From Winogradskyella litoriviva (lineage in GTDB: Bacteria; Bacteroidota; Bacteroidia; Flavobacteriales; Flavobacteriaceae), in NCBI RefSeq assembly GCF_013249065.1, contig NZ_JABRWQ010000003.1, positions 186,001 through 250,000 on the forward strand: DNA of 64,000 nucleotides. The letters are read 5' to 3'. A program made the translations under genes and the position numbers. Each line of letters begins with the position of its first letter. The stretch's first letter is position 1. The notes beneath the pieces are model-generated. The model did no database searches. It was not told the origin of the DNA and was given only the letters and a program-made list of their open reading frames with translations. Shown piece by piece: positions 30,213-39,934 of the stretch.

Positions 30213-32123
30213 CTACCATCCTGGATTTTGAGGGAAGCCCTCGTAAATTTGTGTTTGCTCAGCCGGAAATGGTAACCAATAATGCTTAGGGAACTCACAA
30301 ATCCTATCTACTAGAAGTGTTTCTGTAAAACTACTTCTGTCTTGCGGAAAATCTAAGGCCAATTTTCTTCTATATTTATCTAAATGGGCTAATCCCCATC
30401 GTCTAATATCAACCCATCTGTGTGCTTCATAACTTAACTCAACAGCTCTTTCTCTTCTTAATTCATCCATAAACTTGTTGCTATCTCCAACTATATTAAC
30501 ATTTACATTAGGAATACCAGCTCTACTACGTAACAAATTGATAGCCCCTTCAGCAGTTAAGTTGTAAGAAGCAGGTGCAGTGGTTGCCCCTTTAGACGCA
30601 TGTAATGCTTCTGCATACATTAAATAAACATCTGTAAGTCTCATATGCATTCGTACGCCAGTGTATTGACTTATAATAGGATTCCATCTAGTATGATACT
30701 TACCGTCTACTTTAGGGTAAAATTTTGTCCACATATACCCTGTATTATTTTTTACTTTGATATTTTCGGCGCCAGTACTACGGTGGAAACCTTTTTGAGA
30801 AGAAGATTCAAACCAAAGTTGCGCAGTTACATGATTAGAATCCTCAGCTCCTGCATCTATAACATCTCCATCAATAATATGCCATTTGTAAAAACGTGGA
30901 TCACGGTTTGCAAAAGGTTCATTAGGATTGTACAATGATGGTCCGTAATTTCCACTAAGATCATCTTCAATAGATAGTCCATTAGCCATACCAAAATTGT
31001 TATGAATAAAATTATGTGTAGGACTAATAACCTCATATCCGGCAGAATTGGTGTGTATAGCCTTATTTACTCCTGATGCCATAAATCTTGTGGCTTGTCC
31101 TTGACTACCACCAGTTGCAGCAAATATAAATTCTGTACTTCCTGGCCATGAACCAGGTGTTAGTGATTTCCAAAATACTTCATCATAGTTTTCCCATGAC
31201 GCTAAAGCATAACGTCCTTGGTCCGCTAATTGAAGAATTCCTGAAAAAGCCTCAACAGCCATATCACATAACTCTATATCATAGTCATAAGTACTTATAC
31301 TTACATTATTACCTTTCATTAAGGGACTTGCTGCTAAAAGTAAGTTTTTACCTTGAAAAGCATATGCTGTACCTTTAGTAAGCCTACCCATATTTTCACC
31401 TAGTGTTAGTTGTCCATAAGACTCTTGATCCCAATCTACAGGCAATAACTCAATGGCTTTTATGTAGTCTTCATTAGCTTTTAAAGCAACTTCTTTATAG
31501 GTATCTGGACGTGCTAAATTATAATCATCAATTAAAACTTCATCAATATATGGATAACGCCCCCAAAATTTCATAATCTCGTTATGGAAAAATGCTCTAA
31601 AAAAATAAGCTTGTCCAAGAATAACATCTTTTTCGGCTTGAGTTGCATTTACCATTAAATCTCTATTCTCAACATTCTCAATTACAATATTAGCTTTACG
31701 GATACCATGTAAGCTACCGTCATATAACCCAGGTCTTTGTTTATTAAAAGCATTAGTGTTTTCGACATTGGCGGAGTTATTCCCTGTTGATCCATAAATA
31801 GCACCATAGTGGTTATTTAAGTAACAAAAATTATCTGTTATAACAGAGTTGAATCTTCCTGCGTCAATATCACCACTTGCTTTTGTAGGTCTGTCAACAA
31901 ATCCATCGTCTCCCAAAAGAAAATCTTGAAAGGTATGCGACTGCTGTTCATAAGACACTACTAAAGCATACATTTCTTCTACAAAACCTTGTGCATTTTT
32001 AAAGGTAGAAAAAACCACCTCTTCGTCAATGACTGCATCTGGCGCTACATCTAAATAGTCCTCGCATGAAAACGAGAATACTAACCCTAAGATTAATAAT
32101 ATTTTTATTTTATAGTTTTTCAT
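30213..32123 (-). CDS. SusD-like nutrient-uptake lipoprotein (pair 1)
   Basis: 636-aa SusD/RagB family lipoprotein with lipobox FSC (Cys20) and the typical mature start CEDYLDVAPDAVIDEEVVFSTFKNAQGFVEEMYALV. The C-terminal family block is clear (MRLTDVYLMYAEALHASKGA ... LLRSRAGIPNVNVNIVG ... LRRERAVELSYEAHRWVDIRRWGLAH ... PQNPGW). It pairs with the SusC-like transporter just upstream (12 bp apart). It is larger than SusD of pair 2, which suggests extra surface loops. The ligand, probably ulvan oligosaccharides, is inferred. Confidence 0.93.
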   Translation of the reverse strand: MKNYKIKILLILGLVFSFSCEDYLDVAPDAVIDEEVVFSTFKNAQGFVEEMYALVVSYEQQSHTFQDFLLGDDGFVDRPTKASGDIDAGRFNSVITDNFCYLNNHYGAIYGSTGNNSANVENTNAFNKQRPGLYDGSLHGIRKANIVIENVENRDLMVNATQAEKDVILGQAYFFRAFFHNEIMKFWGRYPYIDEVLIDDYNLARPDTYKEVALKANEDYIKAIELLPVDWDQESYGQLTLGENMGRLTKGTAYAFQGKNLLLAASPLMKGNNVSISTYDYDIELCDMAVEAFSGILQLADQGRYALASWENYDEVFWKSLTPGSWPGSTEFIFAATGGSQGQATRFMASGVNKAIHTNSAGYEVISPTHNFIHNNFGMANGLSIEDDLSGNYGPSLYNPNEPFANRDPRFYKWHIIDGDVIDAGAEDSNHVTAQLWFESSSQKGFHRSTGAENIKVKNNTGYMWTKFYPKVDGKYHTRWNPIISQYTGVRMHMRLTDVYLMYAEALHASKGATTAPASYNLTAEGAINLLRSRAGIPNVNVNIVGDSNKFMDELRRERAVELSYEAHRWVDIRRWGLAHLDKYRRKLALDFPQDRSSFTETLLVDRICEFPKHYWLPFPAEQTQIYEGFPQNPGW

Positions 32124-32135
32124 TATTTCTTTTTT

Positions 32136-35100
32136 TTAAAAATTCATATTAAAACCTAAGTTATATCTTTTTAAGGTAGGATAATCTCCTCTTGACTGTG
32201 CTGTTCCCGACGTATTAAACTCCCTATCATCAGGCATATTAGACCATAAAAACAGATTATTTCCATTTACAAAAACTTGAAGTTTCTTCAGTCCAATTTT
32301 TTTACAGGTCTCACTTGGTATATCATAACTTAAAGAAACTGATCTAAGCCTTGTTAATGATGCATCTAACCAATTGTCTCTAGGATTAGTATCTCCATCA
32401 ACTCCAAATGATGGTTGAGTATCTGTATTATTTGGCGTATCTACGGTCCAATAATCTAAATCTTGCTCAAAAATTAAAGGTGTTGAATTACCAAAAGTAT
32501 TGTTACTAAACAATCTAGAGGCATTTTGGGTACCATACAACTGCGCTGAAACACTAAAACCTTTGTATCGTGCACCTAGAGTAGCGCTCCAAGTTCGTTG
32601 AGGTTGGTTTGGATAACCGTAAGGTGCATTATCAAAATTAGAATTATAAATACCGTCTCCATCAAAATCTACAACATCATAATACCCAACACGAGTTAAA
32701 TCTTGATTTTCATTTTGTGGAGTTGACATGTAAACATCGTCCCAACTTGTCAATATCCCAGCAGGAATTGCTGTTCTTCCTTGTCCAATATTATAACCTG
32801 CATCATTTAGATATGCAGCCTCCAAAAATGGATCATCTCTTACTATTACTTTATCTATAGCTTGGGTAAAATTAAAATCCCCAAATAGATTTAAACCGTT
32901 ATCGAAAGTATATTGAGAACCAAGAACAATCTCATAACCCCTTACCTCAACAATACCTTTATTAACATACGGATTTGCAGCAACAAAATCTGGTATAGTT
33001 TGACTATTAGCAATTATAATTTTACTACGATCTTCTGCAAAATAATCTACCTCTCCAGTTAATAAACCATTAAATATATTAAACTCAAGACCTATATTAT
33101 ACTTAGTAGCTTCCTCCCACTGAAGGTTTGGATTTCCAACGAGAGCTTCTCTATAAAACGTATAAGGTGAACTTCCATCATAATCACTTGGCACTAAAAA
33201 TGCTGATCCACCAGACTCCCATTGCGTAAGATATGCCCATCTATTATCAGAAGTGATAAAAGTATCATCACCAATAAGACCATAAGACCCTCTAATTTTA
33301 AGTAAATTTAACCAATCTACATTTTCCATAAAAGTTTCATTTGAAGGCGTCCAACCTGCTGCTATAGAAGGGAATAAGTCGAAACGATATCCTGAGCCAA
33401 ATTGTTCAGAGCCATTATAAGCACCGTTAACATCTAAAAAGTACCTTGAATCATAGTTATAAGTCACCCTTCCTACCCAGTCTTCTCGGTATGTTGGAAA
33501 AGCACTGCCCGTTGCAGCCTCTTGTCTTCTGACTAAGAACAGCCCTGTTAGGTTATGCTTTTCATCAAAAGTTCTATTATAATTCAATGAAGCATCATAA
33601 ACCATTCTTCGTGATCGTTGACCTTCTTGTACTTCTGAAGCCTCTATATCCCATGGCTGCTGAACATAACCAAATCGCGTAGTGACATCTGGAGTAAGAA
33701 TAAGCTCTTCATCACCATCGTAAACCCTATAAATTACACCGCCATCATTTACTGATTGTATACTTCTCATACTATTATCTAAAGAAAATCGTCCCTGAAA
33801 AGAAAGTCCTTCAGTTATAAAATCTAATTTCTGCTTTAGAATAAAATCTGTATTGACCTGAAAAGTTCTATAAGTATCATAACCTGTAGCCTGTAAAGTC
33901 TCAACAGGGTTTACGTATACGTTAAAATAACTAAAGGGATTTCCATATAACCCATCTGGATATACAGGCGTGTAAAGACTTGGCGCTATTAAGTAAAGTC
34001 CATTAGTTACATTACCTAAGTTACCAGGACTTTCTCTAACACCTAAAAAACCAGCAAGATTAACAGACAACTCAGTAGTTTTTGTGATATTAAAATCAAT
34101 ATTACTTCTAAAGTTAAATCTATCATATTTATACTCACCTAGATAGCCTCTTCCAGTATCGTATTTACCACCATCAAAAATATCATTGACAGTTTGATAA
34201 GCCAAACTACCAAAATATTTAGCCGTTTTATTACCACCACGTACAGACAAGTTAATTCTATAATCTTGTGCATAATCTTTCAACAATTCATCTTCCCAAT
34301 CAACATTAGGATAAATATAGCTTTCCTCTAAACTGGAAGGATTACGATATCTATCTACAATAGCTAATGGTGTATAATTATTCCATGTACTGGGAGACTG
34401 AGCCAACCCTCGTAAAATAGAACTATTTGCTTCTAGTAAAGCATTGTAAGAATCTAATTTTTCTGGTAATTGAGAAACCGTTTTAATAGTTGTATTAACA
34501 TTTAGTGACAATTGCGCTTTTCCTGTTTGACCTCGCTTAGTAGTAATTAATATAACTCCATTAGCGCCTTCTACACCAAAAACCGCAGTTGCAGAAGCAT
34601 CTTTAAGCACCGATAAATTTTCAACATCGTTCATATCTATATCAGACATTGACCTCTTAACACCATCCACAAGTACAAGAGGGTCGCCATCACCATTCCA
34701 TGAACTTCGACCACGAATAAAAATCTTCATATTATCTTCCCCAGGAACACCGCTACCTTGTATGGCAGTAACACCTGGCAAATTACCCTGTATTGCTTCT
34801 TCCAAATTGGATATACCGGCTGACTTTTCCATCAAATCCTCACCTTTTATTTGTGTAATAGCGGCTACCACACTCTCTTTTTTCTGGGTACCATATCCTA
34901 CAATAACAACTTCGTCTAAAGTTGCAACATCCTCTTCTAAGGTTACATTTATGGTTGCTCTACCTTTGATTTGAATTTCTTGTGTTTTAAAACCTACATA
35001 AGAAAACACTAAGATTTGTTCACCCAATGTTAGTTCAAAAGAATAGTTTCCATCAAAATCAGTTGATGCACCTTTCATAGTACCTTTTTGCACTACACTT

Positions 35101-35252
35101 ACTCCTGGTATTGGCATCCCACCTGCATCTGTTACAACACCAGAAACCCTATCTTGAGCCTCCAAATTAATTGCAGTAAAACTGGAAAACACAATTGCCA
35201 GTAGTAATGTAAGCCCAGAAACAGGAAATTGTTTTTTAAATTTTTGTTTCAT
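32136..35252 (-). CDS. SusC-like TonB-dependent outer-membrane transporter (pair 1)
   Basis: About 1038 aa from the ATG at 35252, which opens a lysine-rich signal peptide (MKQKFKKQFPVSGLTLLLAI ... NLEAQ); an in-frame ATG at 35273 is the alternative. Domains in order are a carboxypeptidase-regulatory-like domain (VSGVVTDAGGMPIPGVSVVQKG), TonB-box/plug (LDEVVIVGYGTQKKESVVAAI, DPLVLVDGVKRSM, VLKDASATAVFGVEGANGVILITTKRG) and the 22-strand barrel ending RYNLGFNMNF. It imports oligosaccharides with its SusD partner using TonB energy. It is first in the five-gene uptake operon, with a candidate operator about 120 bp upstream. Confidence 0.95.
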   Translation of the reverse strand: MKQKFKKQFPVSGLTLLLAIVFSSFTAINLEAQDRVSGVVTDAGGMPIPGVSVVQKGTMKGASTDFDGNYSFELTLGEQILVFSYVGFKTQEIQIKGRATINVTLEEDVATLDEVVIVGYGTQKKESVVAAITQIKGEDLMEKSAGISNLEEAIQGNLPGVTAIQGSGVPGEDNMKIFIRGRSSWNGDGDPLVLVDGVKRSMSDIDMNDVENLSVLKDASATAVFGVEGANGVILITTKRGQTGKAQLSLNVNTTIKTVSQLPEKLDSYNALLEANSSILRGLAQSPSTWNNYTPLAIVDRYRNPSSLEESYIYPNVDWEDELLKDYAQDYRINLSVRGGNKTAKYFGSLAYQTVNDIFDGGKYDTGRGYLGEYKYDRFNFRSNIDFNITKTTELSVNLAGFLGVRESPGNLGNVTNGLYLIAPSLYTPVYPDGLYGNPFSYFNVYVNPVETLQATGYDTYRTFQVNTDFILKQKLDFITEGLSFQGRFSLDNSMRSIQSVNDGGVIYRVYDGDEELILTPDVTTRFGYVQQPWDIEASEVQEGQRSRRMVYDASLNYNRTFDEKHNLTGLFLVRRQEAATGSAFPTYREDWVGRVTYNYDSRYFLDVNGAYNGSEQFGSGYRFDLFPSIAAGWTPSNETFMENVDWLNLLKIRGSYGLIGDDTFITSDNRWAYLTQWESGGSAFLVPSDYDGSSPYTFYREALVGNPNLQWEEATKYNIGLEFNIFNGLLTGEVDYFAEDRSKIIIANSQTIPDFVAANPYVNKGIVEVRGYEIVLGSQYTFDNGLNLFGDFNFTQAIDKVIVRDDPFLEAAYLNDAGYNIGQGRTAIPAGILTSWDDVYMSTPQNENQDLTRVGYYDVVDFDGDGIYNSNFDNAPYGYPNQPQRTWSATLGARYKGFSVSAQLYGTQNASRLFSNNTFGNSTPLIFEQDLDYWTVDTPNNTDTQPSFGVDGDTNPRDNWLDASLTRLRSVSLSYDIPSETCKKIGLKKLQVFVNGNNLFLWSNMPDDREFNTSGTAQSRGDYPTLKRYNLGFNMNF

Positions 35253-35343
35253 ATTCAGTTTAAGTTTCAACATTTAGTTAGTTATAATTTATAATAATAA
35301 TTAAACTTTTATGTGATAAAGTAGAATCATAATATTATGTTAA

Positions 35344-35389
35344 CAAATTTCATTAAAAAAAAAAGGTAATGCATCCTGTACTATACTGT
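35344..35389 (-). promoter_or_regulatory. Candidate PUL operator/promoter of SusCD operon
   Basis: Gene-sense ACAGT-ATAGT-ACAGG-AT (35373-35389) is followed after exactly 21 nt by GAAATTTG (35344-35351), a TAnnTTTG-like -7 box with one mismatch. The leader to the start codon is about 90 nt. The remainder of the 35,253-35,614 gap shows only AT-rich sequence and no gene I can support. Confidence 0.65.
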
Positions 35390-35614
35390 TAAAATTGTTT
35401 TTTACCTAATTCTCATATTTAGAATAAATTACACTTTTCAACTGTTTATTTCTCAATATTTTTTTAATTGATAAAAATTAACACTTTGTTCACTTTTAAG
35501 TAGTTAAATAATTAAGATTAGCCATGTCAAATGAAAATATTGATTTTAAAATATCTTCAACTATTGACTATTTTCAATATTTGATTAAGTGTAGATTGGA
35601 ACAGATTTTAAATT

Positions 35615-37033
35615 TTACTTCTCCCAAAGTCCTTCCATTTCTTCCAAGGTTTTTCCTTTGGTTTCTGGCACTAATTTCCAAACAAAAATCATTGCTAATA
35701 ATGACATAACACCATAAATCCAATAAGCAAAGCCATGATTAAATTGTTCTGTTAAGTAGCTATTATCGTCCATCATTGGGAAGGTTAACGATACTAAATA
35801 ATTAGATATCCATTGTGCCGCCACTGCAATGGCCATCGCTTTACCTCTAATTTTATTCGGAAATATTTCTGACAACAACACCCAAGTAACTGGTCCCCAA
35901 CTCATAGCAAAACTAGCTACATAGAGCATCATACATGCCAAAGCTAAATAACCTGTTGCTCCACCATAGAATACAAATCCTAGTGAAAACATTGCCACAG
36001 CCATGCCTAAAGCACCAATTATCATTAGAGGCTTCCTACCGTATTTATCTACTGTTCTGATTGCTATAATAGTAAATAGGAAATTTACGATACCAACAAT
36101 AATAGTTAGTAATAGAGCGCCATCTGTGTTTGGGTCTATTTTTTTAAATATTTCTGGTGCATAATATAGCACTACATTAATACCTACAAACTGTTGAAAG
36201 ATTGAAAGTACAACTCCTATAATAATAACCAACCATCCAAAAGATAAAAGCTTACCAGAGTTTTGAACCACAGACCCTTTGATTTCATCTAATATTCTGT
36301 TTCCTTCATCTTCTCCATTTACTTTAATAAGTACATCAAGCGCCTCGTCTGGTTTGTTTCTAAGCATTAAAGAGCGTGGTGTATCTGGCACAAAAAACAA
36401 AAGTCCTAAAAATATCCCAGCAGGAATAACCTCTGAAGCAAACATCCATCTCCATCCTACCTCATTTAACCAAATATCTGACCCTCCTCCTTTTGAAATA
36501 AAATAATTCACAAAGTAAACAACCATAAACCCACCAACAATAGCCAATTGATTAAAGGATACTAATTTACCTCTACTTGCAGCTGGTGCAATTTCCGCAA
36601 TATATAAAGGTGACAACATGGATGCGAGACCAACTCCTATTCCTCCTAAAATTCTATAAACAATAAAAATAGATGAAAATGTATGATCTAATTCACCAAT
36701 AGGATTGATAAACATCTCTGGCATTGCTGAACCAAGTGCTGATATCAAAAACAAAATTGCTGCCAATATCAATCCTTTTTTTCTACCTAATTTCTTACTC
36801 ACCAGTCCACCAGAAAGACCTCCTATTATACAACCAATTAATGCACTCGACACCAAGAAACCTTTAAAAGCGTTAGCTGCCGTTTCTGACAAGCCTTTAG
36901 GTATTACAAAGAAACTGTCCAAAGAACCTACTGTTCCTGAAATTACTCCAGTATCATATCCAAATAGTAAACCGCCTAAAGTGGCCACTAATGTTAGTTT
37001 TAAAAGATATCCTGATTTTGCTGTTTTTGTCAT
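35615..37033 (-). CDS. MFS sugar porter, probable xylose/H+ symporter
   Basis: 472-aa major facilitator superfamily transporter of the sugar porter family with 12 predicted transmembrane segments. Family signatures are visible: LFGYDTGVISGTVG near the start, GGLVSKKLGRKKG after TM2, RILGGIGVGLASMLSPLYIAEIAPAASRGKL, QQFVGINVVLYYAPEIF, VDKYGRKPL and PETKGKTLEEME at the end. XylE/GLUT-type proteins move a single hexose or pentose with a proton across the inner membrane. Location directly after xylA in a GH2-xylB-xylA unit makes D-xylose the likely cargo. A weak hairpin lies between it and xylA. Confidence 0.9.
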   Translation of the reverse strand: MTKTAKSGYLLKLTLVATLGGLLFGYDTGVISGTVGSLDSFFVIPKGLSETAANAFKGFLVSSALIGCIIGGLSGGLVSKKLGRKKGLILAAILFLISALGSAMPEMFINPIGELDHTFSSIFIVYRILGGIGVGLASMLSPLYIAEIAPAASRGKLVSFNQLAIVGGFMVVYFVNYFISKGGGSDIWLNEVGWRWMFASEVIPAGIFLGLLFFVPDTPRSLMLRNKPDEALDVLIKVNGEDEGNRILDEIKGSVVQNSGKLLSFGWLVIIIGVVLSIFQQFVGINVVLYYAPEIFKKIDPNTDGALLLTIIVGIVNFLFTIIAIRTVDKYGRKPLMIIGALGMAVAMFSLGFVFYGGATGYLALACMMLYVASFAMSWGPVTWVLLSEIFPNKIRGKAMAIAVAAQWISNYLVSLTFPMMDDNSYLTEQFNHGFAYWIYGVMSLLAMIFVWKLVPETKGKTLEEMEGLWEK

Positions 37034-37063
37034 AATTAGTTTAGTTAGTTAAGTTTAATTAAA

Positions 37064-37097
37064 CCTTTCAGTTCTTATAGTTATAAAAACTGAAAGG
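37064..37097 (-). terminator. Intra-operon hairpin between xylA and MFS gene (weak)
   Basis: A 10-bp stem (CCTTTCAGTT / AACTGAAAGG) with a 14-nt loop lies in the 71-bp gap after xylA. It is followed on the minus strand by only TTTAATT, so it is more likely an attenuator or mRNA-stability hairpin than a full terminator. Confidence 0.4.
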
Positions 37098-37104
37098 CAT
37101 TAAC

Positions 37105-38430
37105 TTATATATATTGATTAATTATATTTTCAAATAATTCTTGTTTACCACTCTTTAAAGATAATTCACCGTTATCTCGAGCAATATTGTATAAATCCTG
37201 AAGGGATAATTTACCGTCTTCAAAATCCTTTCCTGCTCCTAAATCAAAAGAAGAATAACGTTCTGATCTTAGTTTTTCATAAGGAGAAGACTTTATAATT
37301 TTATCTGCAATAAGCAATGCCCTAGCAAAGGTATCTGCTCCACCAATATGTGCATAAAACACATCCTCCATATCTGTAGAATTTCTTCTGATTTTAGCAT
37401 CAAAATTGATTCCTCCACCTTGTAAGCCTCCAGCTTTTAAGAATACCAACATGGCTTCTGTAGTTTCCTGGATATTATTTGGGAATTGATCGGTATCCCA
37501 ACCATTTTGATAATCCCCTCTATTGGCATCCAAACTTCCTAGCATACCAGCATTAGCGGCTACTTCCAATTCATGTTGAAACGTATGTTGTGCTAACGTA
37601 GCGTGATTGACTTCAATATTCATTTTGAAATCGTTTTCCAATCCATATTTATGTAAAAAACCAATTGCTGTAGCACTATCAAAATCGTACTGATGTTTCA
37701 TTGGCTCCATTGGTTTTGGTTCAATAAAGAAATTACCTTTAAATCCTTGAGCACGTGCATAATCTCTTGCCATAGTAAGGAATTGTCCCATATGATCTAA
37801 TTCTCGTCCCATATCAGTATTCAATAAAGACATATAACCTTCTCTTCCTCCCCAAAAAACGTAGTTTTCACCACCTAATTTAATGGTAGCATCTAATGCT
37901 AATTTAATTTGCCCACCTGCTCTAGCAACCACATCAAAATCTGGATTGGTTGAAGCACCATTCATATAACGAGGATTAGAGAAACAATTGGCAGTTCCCC
38001 ATAATAGTTTTACACCAGACTCAGCTTGTTTATCTTTTATATAGTCTGTAATTGAAGCCAATCGTTTTTCAGATTCTCCAAATGTTGCACCTTCTTGGAT
38101 TAAGTCGTAATCATGAAAACAGAAATAATCAAATCCCATTTTACTAATAAATTCAAAAGCCGCATCTGCTTTGTCTTTTGCGGCTTGTACAGGGTCTGAA
38201 GATTGATCCCAAGCAAAATTTTGGGTTCCTGGACCAAACGGATCACTGCCTTGACCACAGAATGTATGCCAATAAGCAATTGCAAATTTAAAATGCTCTC
38301 GCATAGTTTTACCAGCCACAATTTGCTCTGGATTATAATATTTGAATGCTAAAGGATTGTCTGATTCTTTACCTTCAAATTTGATTTCGCCTATTCCTTT
38401 ATAGTATTCTTTGTTTCCTAAAATTACCAT
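37105..38430 (-). CDS. xylA: D-xylose isomerase
   Basis: 441-aa xylose isomerase, converting D-xylose to D-xylulose in the cytoplasm with two divalent metals. Family motifs are intact: [17 protein letters not shown], the catalytic-His region [46 protein letters not shown] (metal-binding Glu) and [18 protein letters not shown], then [15 protein letters not shown]. Length matches the long (class II) xylose isomerases. It lies 16 bp after xylB. Presence inside the PUL points to xylose release from ulvan side chains or from xylose replacing uronate. Confidence 0.97.
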   Translation of the reverse strand: MVILGNKEYYKGIGEIKFEGKESDNPLAFKYYNPEQIVAGKTMREHFKFAIAYWHTFCGQGSDPFGPGTQNFAWDQSSDPVQAAKDKADAAFEFISKMGFDYFCFHDYDLIQEGATFGESEKRLASITDYIKDKQAESGVKLLWGTANCFSNPRYMNGASTNPDFDVVARAGGQIKLALDATIKLGGENYVFWGGREGYMSLLNTDMGRELDHMGQFLTMARDYARAQGFKGNFFIEPKPMEPMKHQYDFDSATAIGFLHKYGLENDFKMNIEVNHATLAQHTFQHELEVAANAGMLGSLDANRGDYQNGWDTDQFPNNIQETTEAMLVFLKAGGLQGGGINFDAKIRRNSTDMEDVFYAHIGGADTFARALLIADKIIKSSPYEKLRSERYSSFDLGAGKDFEDGKLSLQDLYNIARDNGELSLKSGKQELFENIINQYI

Positions 38431-38446
38431 TATAATTTATTTTGTG

Positions 38447-39934
38447 TTATACTTTATTTAATACGAGTTCTAATTCTTTTTTCCAGTTATTGTATGCTTC
38501 CAAATAAGGTTGCTTGTCTTTAAAAGGCATAAACGTCATTACATGATCATTATCCATTATCACCTTTCCAAAGCCTTTAAAATCACCGTGATGTAAATGC
38601 GCTGCTCTTGCCGCTCCAATGGCTCCAGTTGTATTGTAAATTTCTATTTCTTGTTCAATTAAAGTCGCTACAGTATTTGCAAATATCTCTGAACGGAATA
38701 GATTATCGTTTCCTGCTCTAATGACACTTGGTTGAATGCCATCTGATTTCAAAATTTCAATACCATAAACAAAAGAAAAGGCAATGCCTTCTAAAGCGGC
38801 TCTACATAAGTGGCCTTTATGATGATTATTTAAATTAATATTTACAATACGTGTACCCAATTCTTTATTGTTGAGCATCCGCTCAGCCCCATTTCCAAAT
38901 GGTATTAAGCATACATCATCTGAACCTATTGGAACATTTGAGGCTAAATTATTCATCTCCTCATAAGAATTTACTGATAAGTTATTTAAAAGCCAACGAT
39001 ATTGAATACCTGCTCCGTTTATATTTAGTAATTTTCCTATATTTTTAGTCTCTTTTGAATAATTTACATGTGCAAAATTATTAACACGCGTACTTTCTTT
39101 TCCAGACAAACTTTTTGTAATTGCATAGACAACACCAGATGTGCCTCCAGTTGCTGCGACTTCTCCTGGGTTAAATACATTTAATGAAAGTGCATTATTT
39201 GGTTGATCACCAGCTCTGTATAAAATAGGAGTTCCTGCCGCCAATCCGCTCTCAGCTTCTCCTTTGTCGTCTACCAAAGACTGAATACCGAATGTTTCAA
39301 CAATTTCTGGCACCAATTCTTTATTAAAACCATAGTATTCTAATAAAAAGTCTGCGACACTATTCTTTTCAAAATCCCAGAAAATGCCTTCAGATAATCC
39401 TGATATGGTTGTGTTTATTGTATTTGAAAACTTGTAAGCTATATAGTCACCAGGCAACATAAACTTATATGTGTTTTTGTATATATCCGGCTCATTATCC
39501 TTCACCCATTTTAATTTAGAAGCGGTAAAATTTGCCGGAGAATTTAACAAATGAGATACACATTTCTCTGCTCCAATTTGGTTAAACGCTTTATTTCCAA
39601 TTTCTACTGCTCTACTATCGCACCAAATGATACTTTTACGGAGTGGATTACCTGCTTTATCAATCAGAACAAGTCCATGCATTTGGTAGGCAATTCCTAC
39701 TCCAATTATTTGTGTTCTGTTAACATTATATTCATTTTTTAACCGTTTAATAGCAGTACAGATATGTTTCCACCAATCGTTTGGTTCTTGTTCTGCCCAA
39801 CCATTTTTTTTGGCATACATACTCATCTCTTCTTTCGGTTCTTGTACAACACCTAAACTCTTTCCAGATACAACTTCTACTAAAGCTGCTTTTATGGATG
39901 AACTTCCTATATCTAATCCTAAGTAATATTTCAT
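38447..39934 (-). CDS. xylB: Xylulokinase
   Basis: 495-aa FGGY-family carbohydrate kinase phosphorylating D-xylulose to xylulose 5-phosphate, which enters the pentose phosphate pathway. It shows the N-terminal phosphate-binding motif YLGLDIGSSSIKAAL, the substrate region AYQMHGLVLIDKAGNPLRKSIIWCDSRA, and the C-terminal FGGY signature part VIRAGNDNLFRSEIFANTVATL plus GAIGAARAA. Length is typical. The start codon directly abuts the stop of the upstream GH2 gene, so translation is probably coupled. Assignment as xylulokinase over other FGGY kinases rests on the adjacent xylA. Confidence 0.93.
   Translation of the reverse strand: MKYYLGLDIGSSSIKAALVEVVSGKSLGVVQEPKEEMSMYAKKNGWAEQEPNDWWKHICTAIKRLKNEYNVNRTQIIGVGIAYQMHGLVLIDKAGNPLRKSIIWCDSRAVEIGNKAFNQIGAEKCVSHLLNSPANFTASKLKWVKDNEPDIYKNTYKFMLPGDYIAYKFSNTINTTISGLSEGIFWDFEKNSVADFLLEYYGFNKELVPEIVETFGIQSLVDDKGEAESGLAAGTPILYRAGDQPNNALSLNVFNPGEVAATGGTSGVVYAITKSLSGKESTRVNNFAHVNYSKETKNIGKLLNINGAGIQYRWLLNNLSVNSYEEMNNLASNVPIGSDDVCLIPFGNGAERMLNNKELGTRIVNINLNNHHKGHLCRAALEGIAFSFVYGIEILKSDGIQPSVIRAGNDNLFRSEIFANTVATLIEQEIEIYNTTGAIGAARAAHLHHGDFKGFGKVIMDNDHVMTFMPFKDKQPYLEAYNNWKKELELVLNKV

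Noticed and set aside
35524..35709. Small + strand ORF between SusC and MFS genes
   Set aside because: Overlaps the MFS 3' end antisense, has no recognisable domain, and no operator or RBS in front.
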